Shown here: positions 9,942 to 20,256 of the stretch, one piece after another
Layout: each line of letters starts with the position of its first letter
How positions within the stretch are numbered: position 1 is the stretch's first letter
From: Ecdyonurus torrentis
Taxonomy: Eukaryota; Arthropoda; Insecta; Ephemeroptera; Heptageniidae
Assembly (NCBI GenBank): GCA_949318235.1
Contig: OX439135.1
Span: 23,390,957-23,454,956, forward strand
Reading direction: 5' to 3'
Length of the DNA stretch: 64,000 nt
Program-made: the position numbers and the translations under genes
Notes under the pieces: model-generated
The model's database searches: none
Told to the model about the DNA's origin: nothing
Seen by the model: only the letters and a program-made list of their open reading frames with translations

Positions 9942-12900
9942 ATGTCAAACAGTAAACCAGTTGCTGATATCCAAGGCATCAAATGTGATCAAATACGAAA
10001 TAGAACAAGACATCAAGCCAGTAGTTGTATTCGTAAAAGTGAAATACAAGCAAAGAGAGCCAGAATAGAAGAGAATCAAGATGATACGCCGGCTTCAGTG
10101 GAGCCTCGTAAAATTACATGTAAGAATTGTCAGGCAACATTCAGTAGAGCTGATGCTCTCAAAAGACATTTACTTAAGTCATGTAACAGACAATATGGTA
10201 GAAACGTTCTTGAAGAAAGCACTTTACATGCCAACACCAGTCAACCTTCATCCAGCATTAATGTTCATGCTACAGCCTCAACGTCAGTGCAAGCTTCAAA
10301 CAACATCACTAAAGTAGTAGCAGAAAACATGAGAACTTCTCCTATACAAACCGTTCAGCAGAAGGAAGCAGCAGCAGCAGCAGTTCCCATAAGCCAAGAA
10401 ACTTCACGCTCTCAAAACAATGAAAACAAGGATCCTGCTTTACAGCAGGGAGAGACCGCACATATGCAAGAAGCTGAGGCTGGTGATAATTTAAACGATG
10501 TTAATACCGAGTTCTTAAAACTATTAGACAGTGGTGAACTTTTATCATTAGAATCAGCGTTTCAAAGTAGAATTTGCACATATAAAATAGGAAATAAGAG
10601 TGAAGAACACGATCCGTTAAAATACATAGCTTCTAAGTCAAGTGTAATAAAACATATTATAGAAAAAGAACTGCAAACTAAACAGTGCTTGAAAGTAAAT
10701 GTTAAGTTAGAAGTCGAGCATGAGAATATACGAGGTGAAACACAAGAAAAAAACTTTAAAACTGTGAACATACCAATTTATAGAGAAAGTGATTTAAATA
10801 AATATATTACAAAGACTTTCGATAAGTTGCAACGTGAAATGAGTGAGTTTCAAGAAAAAGGAAGCGGATGGTCCGTTTCTAAAGTGCAAAGTATAGAAAT
10901 TCGTGTAAATAAATTCAATCCTCTTAAAGGTAATGGTTATATTGACCTGCCTGAAAGCTTACGTAAACGTAATGCTGTTGTAAATATACAAAATAATGAC
11001 TCACATTGCTTTAAATACTCTGTGTTAGCAAAGTTAGCAACAGGAACTCATCCAGAAAGCTATGACTATTCTAAATTATCAAACAAATATAACTTCTCAT
11101 GTATACAAGCTCCTACTAAGTTAAGTGAGATTCCTACTTTTGAAAGAGTAAATGATATCAGTATCAATGTCTTTGGTGTAGATGAAAATGCAAAAGTATT
11201 TCCATTGAAAGTTTGCGAGAATGAGTTACCGGATCATAGAGATATATTATTTTTAACTGATAAATATGGTTCAACTCACTTTTGCTACATTTCCGACTTT
11301 GAGAAACTCGTAGGATCTCAGCTTAATAAGCATGCTCATAGACTCTGTATTTGTAAAAGATGTTTTCAGTATTACAACAAAGATTCAAAAGGCGTAGAAA
11401 AGTTAAAGCAGCATAAAGAACTATGTGACAAGAGAAAAGTAGCTAGAATATTGATGCCCGATAAAGAACATGCAGAAGTACAGTTCAAAAATGTTGAAAA
11501 TTCTCTACGCTTGCCAATAGTTCTCTATGCTGACTTTGAGAGTCTTTTAAAAAAGGTTGATACTTGCATGGCTAATCCAAATCAATCAAGCACTACTTCT
11601 GCTCAAGTGCATGACCTTTTGAGTTACTGTGTACATATAAAAACATTCGGCTTAAATGAAGCAGAAAAGAAATATCTGCCAAGAGAACCCTTCTTGTATA
11701 GAAAAAGGAGTGAAGAAGATGATGTGGGAGCTCACTTTGTAAAATACATACAAAAAGTTGCAAACATTGTAAAAGAGATCTATGCCAAGCAAGATCCTAT
11801 GAATTCACTTACAGAGGTTGAAAAAGCCACGTATGCTGCTTCTAAAGAATGTTACTTGTGCAAAAACGTTTTCACTTCTTGTAATTACAAAGTGAGAGAC
11901 CACGATCACATTACGGGTGCATACAGAGGTGCTTGTCATAGAATTTGTAATTTAAATAATAGAAAGCCGAGAGTCTTGCCCATATTCTTCCATGGTTTGT
12001 CAAATTACGATTCACATTTCATTGTAAAAAAATTAAATGTCATCCCGGGCGATATTGAAGTGATCCCAAACACCGAGGAGAAATATATAAGTTTTAGTAA
12101 AAAAATCGGTAACATAAAATGCAGGTTTTTAGACAGCTTCAGATTTATGTCATCTAGCTTGGCTACTCTGGCCAACAATTTACCTCGCGATGCTTTCTTG
12201 GAAACAGATAAGAATAGCAACGTGTCAACTGAGCAGTTGAAGCTCCTACTTCGCAAAGGCGTTTATTGCTATGATTATACAGATTCCCTTGATAAGTTAA
12301 AAGAGACTTCTCTTCCTGCTAAAGAAATGTTTAGCAGCTTGCTCATAGAGTCAGATGTAAGTGATGAAGACTATCTTCACGCTCAAACGGTTTGGGATCA
12401 ATTCAATATAAAAACTCTCGGTGAATATTCAGATTTGTACCTTAGGACTGATGTATTGATTCTTGCTGATGTATTTGAACATTTTCGTGACCTCTGTTTA
12501 AAAAATTATGAACTTGATCCTAGCTATTACTTCACTGCTCCAGGGCTTGCGTGGGATGCTGCATTGAAAAAAACTAAAATCAAACTTGAACTCTTGCAGG
12601 ATTATGATATGTTACTCATGTTTGAGGAAGGGATACGCGGTGGCTTCACAACTTGCGTCACTCGTCACGCTGTTGCTAACAATCCATACTTAGAAAGTTT
12701 TGATCCGAGTAAACCAACACAATATATATTTTACGGAGACAGTAATAATTTATATGGTGGAGCCATGATAAGCCACCTGCCTTATGGAGGGTTTGAATGG
12801 GCTGATGTAGAGTCAATAAAACCTATAGAGTACATTGAGGATGATGCTGATGAGGGGTACATATTCGAAGTCGATGTAACATATCCTGATCACTTGCACG

Positions 12901-13985
12901 ACGTTCATTCCGACTTGCCGTTCTTGCCTCACAGGTCTGTGCCTGTTGGTTCAAAATATCCCAAGCTCGTTAGCACTTTGCATCACAAAGAAAAGTACGT
13001 GGCACATTACAGATTGCTTAAACAAGCAATCGCTCACGGTCTCGTCGTCACTAAAATCCATAGAGCTATTAAGTTTAAACAGTCTGCTTGGTTAGCTTCA
13101 TACATTAATCTTAATACAATACTTAGGCAAGCAGCTCGAAATCAGTTTGAAAGAGATTTCTTTAAATTGATGAACAATGCAGTATTCGGTAAGACCATGG
13201 AGCAAGTAAGAAATCGCTTGTATATTCGTCTTGTCACTACAGAAGTTTTGCTTCAAAAACTTATAAATAGATGTAATTTCTTAGACAGAACCATCATTGC
13301 TGAGAATGTTGTAGTTGTTCACTTGGCCAAAGAAAGCATCTTGATGAACAAGCCTGTTTACATTGGCCAAGCAATTCTTGATATATCAAAAATAACCATG
13401 TACGAGTTCTACTATGATGTATTGAAGGCTAGGTATGGTGAAAAGTTGAAGCTTTTGTATGGAGATACTGATGCCTGGATATATATGGTAGAAACACATG
13501 ATATATACAAGGATTGCTTGGAAATGAAGCAACACTTTGATTTCTCAGATTACCCAAAAACTCACAAGTGTTACTCTATTGAAAACAGAAAAGTGTTGTG
13601 TAAGTTCAAGGACGAGACAAATAGTAAGCCGATCAGTCAGTTCTGTGGCTTGCGTCCTAAGATGTATTTCATTGAATTTGATGGTCTTAACGTAAAGAAA
13701 ATCAAAGGAGTTAAGACATACGCAGTCAAAACTAAAATATCCATTGCAGATTATTTGAAATGTCTTCATACTAAAGAATCATCTCTTGTCTCTTATAGAA
13801 ACATCATGTCAAAGAATCATAACGTTACTACCGTTGACTGCACAAAAGTCGCTTTATCATTCTATGATGATAAACGAATCATTCTGGGGGACGGGATCAA
13901 TACACTTCCATATGGACATAAGAGCGTGCGTACACTGGAAATGGATGTGGACATGAATGTTGCAGTGGATATGGATATGAACTAG
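9942..13985 (+). CDS. protein-primed family B DNA polymerase, left copy (zinc-finger deletion)
   Basis: 1,347-residue protein predicted to copy the element's DNA from a protein-linked end. It has a C2H2-like finger (C-x2-C-x12-H-x4-C, near residues 55-77), a low-complexity linker, then the polymerase. Exonuclease motifs: Exo I D531-F-E533, Exo II N688-Y-D690, Exo III Y833...D837. Between Exo I and II sits an endonuclease VII-like HNH module (C637, C640, DHDH 653-656, C665, C669). Polymerase motif A is D933-S-N-N-L-Y-G, motif B N1078-N-A-V-F-G-K-T, motif C D1175-T-D1177-A. All catalytic acidic residues are present. Compared with the right copy, 35 residues near residue 18 are missing, removing the first finger and half of the second. 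ATG 9942 is preferred to an upstream TTG. The reading frame is otherwise open, so activity is possible. Confidence 0.9.
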   Translation: MSNSKPVADIQGIKCDQIRNRTRHQASSCIRKSEIQAKRARIEENQDDTPASVEPRKITCKNCQATFSRADALKRHLLKSCNRQYGRNVLEESTLHANTSQPSSSINVHATASTSVQASNNITKVVAENMRTSPIQTVQQKEAAAAAVPISQETSRSQNNENKDPALQQGETAHMQEAEAGDNLNDVNTEFLKLLDSGELLSLESAFQSRICTYKIGNKSEEHDPLKYIASKSSVIKHIIEKELQTKQCLKVNVKLEVEHENIRGETQEKNFKTVNIPIYRESDLNKYITKTFDKLQREMSEFQEKGSGWSVSKVQSIEIRVNKFNPLKGNGYIDLPESLRKRNAVVNIQNNDSHCFKYSVLAKLATGTHPESYDYSKLSNKYNFSCIQAPTKLSEIPTFERVNDISINVFGVDENAKVFPLKVCENELPDHRDILFLTDKYGSTHFCYISDFEKLVGSQLNKHAHRLCICKRCFQYYNKDSKGVEKLKQHKELCDKRKVARILMPDKEHAEVQFKNVENSLRLPIVLYADFESLLKKVDTCMANPNQSSTTSAQVHDLLSYCVHIKTFGLNEAEKKYLPREPFLYRKRSEEDDVGAHFVKYIQKVANIVKEIYAKQDPMNSLTEVEKATYAASKECYLCKNVFTSCNYKVRDHDHITGAYRGACHRICNLNNRKPRVLPIFFHGLSNYDSHFIVKKLNVIPGDIEVIPNTEEKYISFSKKIGNIKCRFLDSFRFMSSSLATLANNLPRDAFLETDKNSNVSTEQLKLLLRKGVYCYDYTDSLDKLKETSLPAKEMFSSLLIESDVSDEDYLHAQTVWDQFNIKTLGEYSDLYLRTDVLILADVFEHFRDLCLKNYELDPSYYFTAPGLAWDAALKKTKIKLELLQDYDMLLMFEEGIRGGFTTCVTRHAVANNPYLESFDPSKPTQYIFYGDSNNLYGGAMISHLPYGGFEWADVESIKPIEYIEDDADEGYIFEVDVTYPDHLHDVHSDLPFLPHRSVPVGSKYPKLVSTLHHKEKYVAHYRLLKQAIAHGLVVTKIHRAIKFKQSAWLASYINLNTILRQAARNQFERDFFKLMNNAVFGKTMEQVRNRLYIRLVTTEVLLQKLINRCNFLDRTIIAENVVVVHLAKESILMNKPVYIGQAILDISKITMYEFYYDVLKARYGEKLKLLYGDTDAWIYMVETHDIYKDCLEMKQHFDFSDYPKTHKCYSIENRKVLCKFKDETNSKPISQFCGLRPKMYFIEFDGLNVKKIKGVKTYAVKTKISIADYLKCLHTKESSLVSYRNIMSKNHNVTTVDCTKVALSFYDDKRIILGDGINTLPYGHKSVRTLEMDVDMNVAVDMDMN

Positions 13986-14175
13986 TAATGTACTTTAACT
14001 TTATATTTTTTGCTTATGCTATAGTATAACCATGCTTCTACTTTATATAATATGTAAAAAAATGTTTATTTTGCTTCTAAGTAATATACTTTAACTTTAT
14101 ATTTTATGCTTATGCTATAGTATAACCTTGCTTCTACTTTATATAATATGTAAAAAAATGTTTATTTTGCTTCTA
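13985..14175 (+). repeat. tandemly duplicated 3' UTR, 2 x 96 bp
   Basis: The 96 bp from the stop codon (GTAATGTACTTTAACTTT onward) are repeated at once at 14081-14175 with a few substitutions. The inverted arm shows the same duplication (15456-15646), so it predates arm formation. Confidence 0.85.
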
Positions 14176-14181
14176 AATAAA
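14176..14181 (+). terminator. poly(A) signal of the left polymerase gene
   Basis: AATAAA lies 190 bp after the stop codon and is followed by an A-run. It is the first good signal downstream of the gene. The mirror signal in the right arm is at 15450-15455. Confidence 0.55.
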
Positions 14182-14409
14182 AAAAAAACTATTGATAATG
14201 TTGAAATACGTATTTTATTTTACAACATATTACTTACTTGTTAATATCATTAACATATCATAAATATATACAATTTTTTACATGTTTTACTCTACAACAT
14301 CATTTTTGTTCACCCAGTAGTTATGTGAACTATCAAATCCTCTTTAACTATCAAACTGTCTTAAAAACTTGTTAAATAGTTGTCATATATAATGTAATAT
14401 AATTGGGGG

Positions 14410-15115
14410 GTAAAACTGGTGTAGAATAGGTATCAAACATGTGTTAAACAAGTATCTAACGGATGTCGAACGGGTATTGAATGGGTATCAGACGGTGTCA
14501 AACAGATATAGAACGGGTATCGAACGGGTATCAAACGGGTATCATACGGGTGTTGAACGAGTATTAAACGGTTGTTGAACTGGGATCAAACGGGTATGGA
14601 ACGGGTAATAAACAGATGTTAAACGAATGATAAAAGGGTTTCAAACGGGTGTAGAACGGTTGTTGAACGGGTATCAAAAGGGTGTTAAACTAGTATCAAA
14701 CGGTTGTTGAACAAGTATCAAATGGGTGTTGCACTGGTATCAAACGGGTAATAAACAGATGTCATACGAATGACAAAAGGGTTTTAAATGGGTATAGAAC
14801 GGCTGTCGAACTGGTATCAAATGGGTGTTAAACGTATATAAAAAGGTATGAAATGAGTGTCAAATGGAACTGGTGTCGAACAGGTATAAAAAAGGTGTCA
14901 AACCGGTATAGAGCGGGTGTTAAACAAGGATTAAATGGATGTTTAATGGGTGTCAAACGGTTAAAGAACGGGTGTCGAACGGGTATCAAACGGTAATAGA
15001 ACGGGTGTTAAATGGGTATCAAACAGGTGCAGAAAAGGTGTTGAACGAGTTTTAAACGAGTGTCAAACGGGTATCAAACGGGTGTTCAACGAGGATCAAA
15101 CAGGTATAGAACGGG
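14410..15115 (+). repeat. 11-bp minisatellite in the loop (about 60 units)
   Basis: Degenerate tandem units of the form GTATCAAACGG / GTGTTGAACGG, with occasional 10- or 12-bp variants. The period is not a multiple of three and no frame stays open, so it is non-coding. Confidence 0.85.
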
Positions 15116-15238
15116 GTCATCTTTTATCTCTGAACCATCAGAGTATGAAGTAGTGTTCTATCATCCTAATATATTGGAAATAACGTTGAAAACTGATTTA
15201 ATATATAAATTAAGAATTAGTACTTAACACGTGTATAA

Positions 15239-15409
15239 CGGGTAGAGAACGGGTGGAGAAAAAGTCTAGAACTTGTGAAGAAAATACATAGAAAGATGAA
15301 GCAATCTACCGCTGAGAGTGATGCACTCCCACTGAATATTATCACCAGTGCAAAAGTTATACGGCAGAAGTATAAGAAACTAAAACTTCAAAAACTTAAA
15401 TATCTCTAA
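15239..15409 (+). CDS. short lysine-rich reading frame, probable 5' fragment of a lost gene
   Basis: Open from 15239, with an ATG at 15296 that gives 37 residues ending KLQKLKYL before a stop at 15407-15409. The stop falls on the last base of the loop, exactly where the inverted arm begins. The sequence is basic and helix-like in its second half and I do not recognise it. It may be the start of the gene that followed the polymerase in the parent Polinton, cut by the palindrome junction. Chance is also possible, since 57 open codons in a lysine-rich frame is not rare. Confidence 0.3.
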   Translation, partial: RVENGWRKSLELVKKIHRKMKQSTAESDALPLNIITSAKVIRQKYKKLKLQKLKYL

Positions 15410-15449
15410 AAAAATAAAATACGTATTTCAACATTATCAATAGTTTTTT

Positions 15450-15455
15450 TTTATT
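15450..15455 (-). terminator. poly(A) signal of the right polymerase copy
   Basis: AATAAA on the minus strand, the mirror image of 14176-14181, downstream of the duplicated 3' UTR at 15456-15646. Confidence 0.5.
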
Positions 15456-15646
15456 TAGAAGCAAAATAAACATTTTTTTACATATTATATAAAGTAGAAG
15501 CAAGGTTATACTATAGCATAAGCATAAAATATAAAGTTAAAGTATATTACTTAGAAGCAAAATAAACATTTTTTTACATATTATATAAAGTAGAAGCATG
15601 GTTATACTATAGCATAAGCAAAAAATATAAAGTTAAAGTACATTAC
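15456..15646 (-). repeat. tandemly duplicated 3' UTR, right arm
   Basis: Inverted copy of 13985-14175, with the same two 96-bp units following the stop codon of the right polymerase gene. Confidence 0.85.
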
Positions 15647-18600
15647 TAGTTCATATCCATATCCACTGCAACATTCATGTCCACATCCATTTCCAGTGTA
15701 CGCACGCTCTTATGTCCATATGGAAGTGTATTGATCCCGTCCCCCAGAATGATTCGTTTATCATCATAGAATGATAAAGCGACTTTTGTGCAGTCAACGG
15801 TAGTAACGTTATGATTCTTTGACATGATGTTTCTATAAGAGACAAGAGATGATTCTTTAGTATGAAGACATTTCAAATAATCTGCAATGGATATTTTAGT
15901 TTTGACTGCGTATGTCTTAACTCCTTTGATTTTCTTTACGTTAAGACCATCAAATTCAATGAAATACATCTTAGGACGCAAGCCACAGAACTGACTGATC
16001 GGCTTACTATTTGTCTCGTCCTTGAACTTACACAACACTTTTCTGTTTTCAATAGAGTAACACTTGTGAGTTTTTGGGTAATCTGAGAAATCAAAGTGTT
16101 GCTTCATTTCCAAGCAATCCTTGTATATATCATGTGTTTCTACCATATATATCCAGGCATCAGTATCTCCATACAAAAGCTTCAACTTTTCACCATACCT
16201 AGCCTTCAATACATCATAGTAGAACTCGTACATGGTTATTTTTGATATATCAAGAATTGCTTGGCCAATGTAAACAGGCTTGTTCATCAAGATGCTTTCT
16301 TTGGCCAAGTGAACAACTACAACATTCTCAGCAATGATGGTTCTGTCTAAGAAATTACATCTATTTATAAGTTTTTGAAGCAAAACTTCTGTAGTGACAA
16401 GACGAATATACAAGCGATTTCTTACTTGCTCCATGGTCTTACCGAATACTGCATTGTTCATCAATTTAAAGAAATCTCTTTCAAACTGATTTCGAGCTGC
16501 TTGCCTAAGTATTGTATTAAGATTAATGTATGAAGCTAACCAAGCAGACTGTTTAAACTTAATAGCTCTATGGATTTTAGTGACGACGAGACCGTGAGCG
16601 ATTGCTTGTTTAAGCAATCTGTAATGTGCCACGTACTTTTCTTTGTGATGCAAAGTGCTAACGAGCTTGGGATATTTTGAACCAACAGGCACAGACCTGT
16701 GAGGCAAGAACGGCAAGTCGGAATGAACGTCGTGCAAGTGATCAGGATATGTTACATCGACTTCGAATATGTACCCCTCATCAGCATCATCCTCAATGTA
16801 CTCTATAGGTTTTATTGACTCTACATCAGCCCATTCAAACCCTCCATAAGGCAGGTGGCTTATCATGGCTCCACCATATAAATTATTACTGTCTCCGTAA
16901 AATATATATTGTGTTGGTTTACTCGGATCAAAACTTTCTAAGTATGGATTGTTAGCAACAGCGTGACGAGTGACGCAAGTTGTGAAGCCACCGCGTATCC
17001 CTTCCTCAAACATGAGTAACATATCATAATCCTGCAAGAGTTCAAGTTTGATTTTAGTTTTTTTCAATGCAGCATCCCACGCAAGCCCTGGAGCAGTGAA
17101 GTAATAGCTAGGATCAAGTTCATAATTTTTTAAACAGAGGTCACGAAAATGTTCAAATACATCAGCAAGAATCAATACATCAGTCCTAAGGTACAAATCT
17201 GAATATTCACCGAGAGTTTTTATATTGAATTGATCCCAAACCGTTTGAGCGTGAAGATAGTCTTCATCACTTACATCTGACTCTATGAGCAAGCTGCTAA
17301 ACATTTCTTTAGCAGGAAGAGAAGTCTCTTTTAACTTATCAAGGGAATCTGTATAATCATAGCAATAAACGCCTTTGCGAAGTAGGAGCTTCAACTGCTC
17401 AGTTGACACGTTGCTATTCTTATCTGTTTCCAAGAAAGCATCGCGAGGTAAATTGTTGGCCAGAGTAGCCAAGCTAGATGACATAAATCTGAAGCTGTCT
17501 AAAAACCTGCATTTTATGTTACCGATTTTTTTACTAAAACTTATATATTTCTCCTCGGTGTTTGGGATCACTTCAATATCGCCCGGGATGACATTTAATT
17601 TTTTTACAATGAAATGTGAATCGTAATTTGACAAACCATGGAAGAATATGGGCAAGACTCTCGGCTTTCTATTATTTAAATTACAAATTCTATGACAAGC
17701 ACCTCTGTATGCACCCGTAATGTGATCGTGGTCTCTCACTTTGTAATTACAAGAAGTGAAAACGTTTTTGCACAAGTAACATTCTTTAGAAGCAGCATAC
17801 GTGGCTTTTTCAACCTCTGTAAGTGAATTCATAGGATCTTGCTTGGCATAGATCTCTTTTACAATGTTTGCAACTTTTTGTATGTATTTTACAAAGTGAG
17901 CTCCCACATCATCTTCTTCACTCCTTTTTCTATACAAGAAGGGTTCTCTTGGCAGATATTTCTTTTCTGCTTCATTTAAGCCGAATGTTTTTATATGTAC
18001 ACAGTAACTCAAAAGGTCATGCACTTGAGCAGAAGTAGTGCTTGATTGATTTGGATTAGCCATGCAAGTATCAACCTTTTTTAAAAGACTCTCAAAGTCA
18101 GCATAGAGAACTATTGGCAAGCGTAGAGAATTTTCAACATTTTTGAACTGTACTTCTGCATGTTCTTTATCGGGCATCAATATTCTAGCTACTTTTCTCT
18201 TGTCACATAGTTCTTTATGCTGCTTTAACTTTTCTACGCCTTTTGAATCTTTGTTGTAATACTGAAAACATCTTTTACAAATACAGAGTCTATGAGCATG
18301 CTTATTAAGCTGAGATCCTACGAGTTTCTCAAAGTCGGAAATGTAGCAAAAGTGAGTTGAACCATATTTATCAGTTAAAAATAATATATCTCTATGATCC
18401 GGTAACTCATTCTCGCAAACTTTCAATGGAAATACTTTTGCATTTTCATCTACACCAAAGACATTGATACTGATATCATTTACTCTTTCAAAAGTAGGAA
18501 TCTCACTTAACTTAGTAGGAGCTTGTATACATGAGAAGTTATATTTGTTTGATAATTTAGAATAGTCATAGCTTTCTGGATGAGTTCCTGTTGCTAACTT

Positions 18601-19794
18601 TGCTAACACAGAGTATTTAAAGCAATGTGAGTCATTATTTTGTATATTTACAACAGCATTACGTTTACGTAAGCTTTCAGGCAGGTCAATATAACCATTA
18701 CCTTTAAGAGGATTGAATTTATTTACACGAATTTCTATACTTTGCACTTTAGAAACGGACCATCCGCTTCCTTTTTCTTGAAACTCACTCATTTCACGTT
18801 GCAACTTATCGAAAGTCTTTGTAATATATTTATTTAAATCACTTTCTCTATAAATTGGTATGTTCACAGTTTTAAAGTTTTTTTCTTGTGTTTCACCTCG
18901 TATATTCTCATGCTCGACTTCTAACTTAACATTTACTTTCAAGCACTGTTTAGTTTGCAGTTCTTTTTCTATAATATGTTATATTACACTTGACTTAGAA
19001 GCTATGTATTTTAACGGATCGTGTTCTTCACTCTTATTTCCTATTTTATATGTGCAAATTCTACTTTGAAACGCTGATTCTAATGATAAAAGTTCACCAC
19101 TGTCTAATAGTTTTAAGAACTCGGTATTAACATCGTTTAAATTATCACCAGCCTCAGCTTCTTGCATATGTGCGGTCTCTCCCTGCTGTAAAGCAGGATC
19201 CTTGTTTTCATTGTTTTGAGAGCGTGAAGCTTCTTGGCTTATGGGAACTGCTGCTGCTGCTGCTTCCTTCTGCTGAACGGTTTGTATAGGAGAAGTTCTC
19301 ATGTTTTCTGCTACTACTTTAGTGATGTTGTTTGAAGCTTGCACTGACGTTGAGGCTGTAGCATGAACATTAATGCTGGATGAAGGTTGACTGGTGTTGG
19401 CATGTAAAGTGCTTTCTTCAAGAACGTTTCTACCATATTGTCTGTTACATGACTTAAGTAAATGTCTTTTGAGAGCATCAGCTCTACTGAATGTTGCCTG
19501 ACAATTCTTACATGTAATTTTACGAGGCTCCACTGAAGCCGGCGTATCATCTTGATTCTCTTCTATTCTGGCTCTCTTTGCTTGTATTTCACTTTTACGA
19601 ATACAACTACTGGCTTGATGTCTTGTTCTATTTCGTAAGTAATGAAAAAACTCACCACAATACTCACAAGGAAAAATCTTCTTTCCATGTTTGTAAAAGC
19701 CATGAAGTTGCACGCTCTTTTTTTCTTTAAAATACAGTTCACATTGATCACATTTGATGCCTTGGATATCAGCAACTGGTTTACTGTTTGACAT
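15646..19794 (-). pseudogene. protein-primed family B DNA polymerase, right copy (one nonsense codon)
   Basis: Inverted copy of the left gene with the same 5' and 3' context. It is the longer version, 1,382 codons if the stop is ignored. It keeps three zinc fingers near the N-terminus: C-x2-C-x12-H-x4-H, then two C-x2-C-x12-H-x4-C. Codon 272 is TAA (minus strand, 18979-18981) where the left copy has a lysine AAA. The 1,110 codons after it are open and contain the same exonuclease, HNH and polymerase motifs. One further visible protein difference is an Ala for Thr exchange before the lesion. The break splits the protein into a 271-residue zinc-finger piece and a polymerase piece with internal ATGs, so a shortened polymerase could still be made. 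A single-base sequencing error cannot be ruled out. Confidence 0.88.
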
Positions 19795-20256
19795 TGTCAA
19801 AAGTTTTTAATCTTACAAACTGAAGCTAATATTTAACACAGTTTTTAATACGAGAGACGACAGAGCATGTTGACTCCACCAGAGTTCAAACGGTTCTAAC
19901 GAACTTTTCTATATGCCTAATGTTTTATCGTTTAATATTTTTGAGTGGGGGGAAAAAGTGGGGGGAGGGGAGGTAAGAACGACAGTCAAAGTATTACGAA
20001 AGTAAAGTTATTTTATAATGTTTTGTATTTAAGAAAAGTAGCAACGTCTTATATATGTATAAAAATATTTTAAAGCCGCAACAATTTAAAAGTAAATTAA
20101 TTTTAAAATTATGGAAGATGTGTTAAACATATTATTCAGCCTTGAACGTATGCTATAACGAATTCAACCTTGATTGTTTGCTATATACACTCTTGCACAA
20201 ATTGGAGAAATTAATTTTATACGTACACTGCATGCATCTAAGGCCAGGTAAACAGT
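19795..20256 (-). promoter_or_regulatory. 5' flank of the right polymerase copy
   Basis: Mirror of 9481-9941, with the same G-rich run (19945-19971) and CTTATATA. It differs by occasional substitutions, for example GTTGACTCC against GTTAACATG on the other side when read in the same sense. Confidence 0.35.

Larger units (their letters stand above)
14222..15409. other. loop of the polymerase palindrome
   Basis: Single-copy DNA between the arms; inverted identity stops at 14221 and 15410. It holds an 11-bp minisatellite and, at its right edge, a short reading frame. If the palindrome arose by fold-back of one Polinton end, this is the internal DNA that lay next to the polymerase gene. Confidence 0.7.

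Noticed and set aside
17375..17626. Frames on the strand opposite the polymerase genes (also 10562-10771, 12005-12256, 13545-13769, 15862-16086, 18860-19069)
   Set aside because: Each appears in both arms as an antisense shadow of the polymerase, with no protein-like features of its own.
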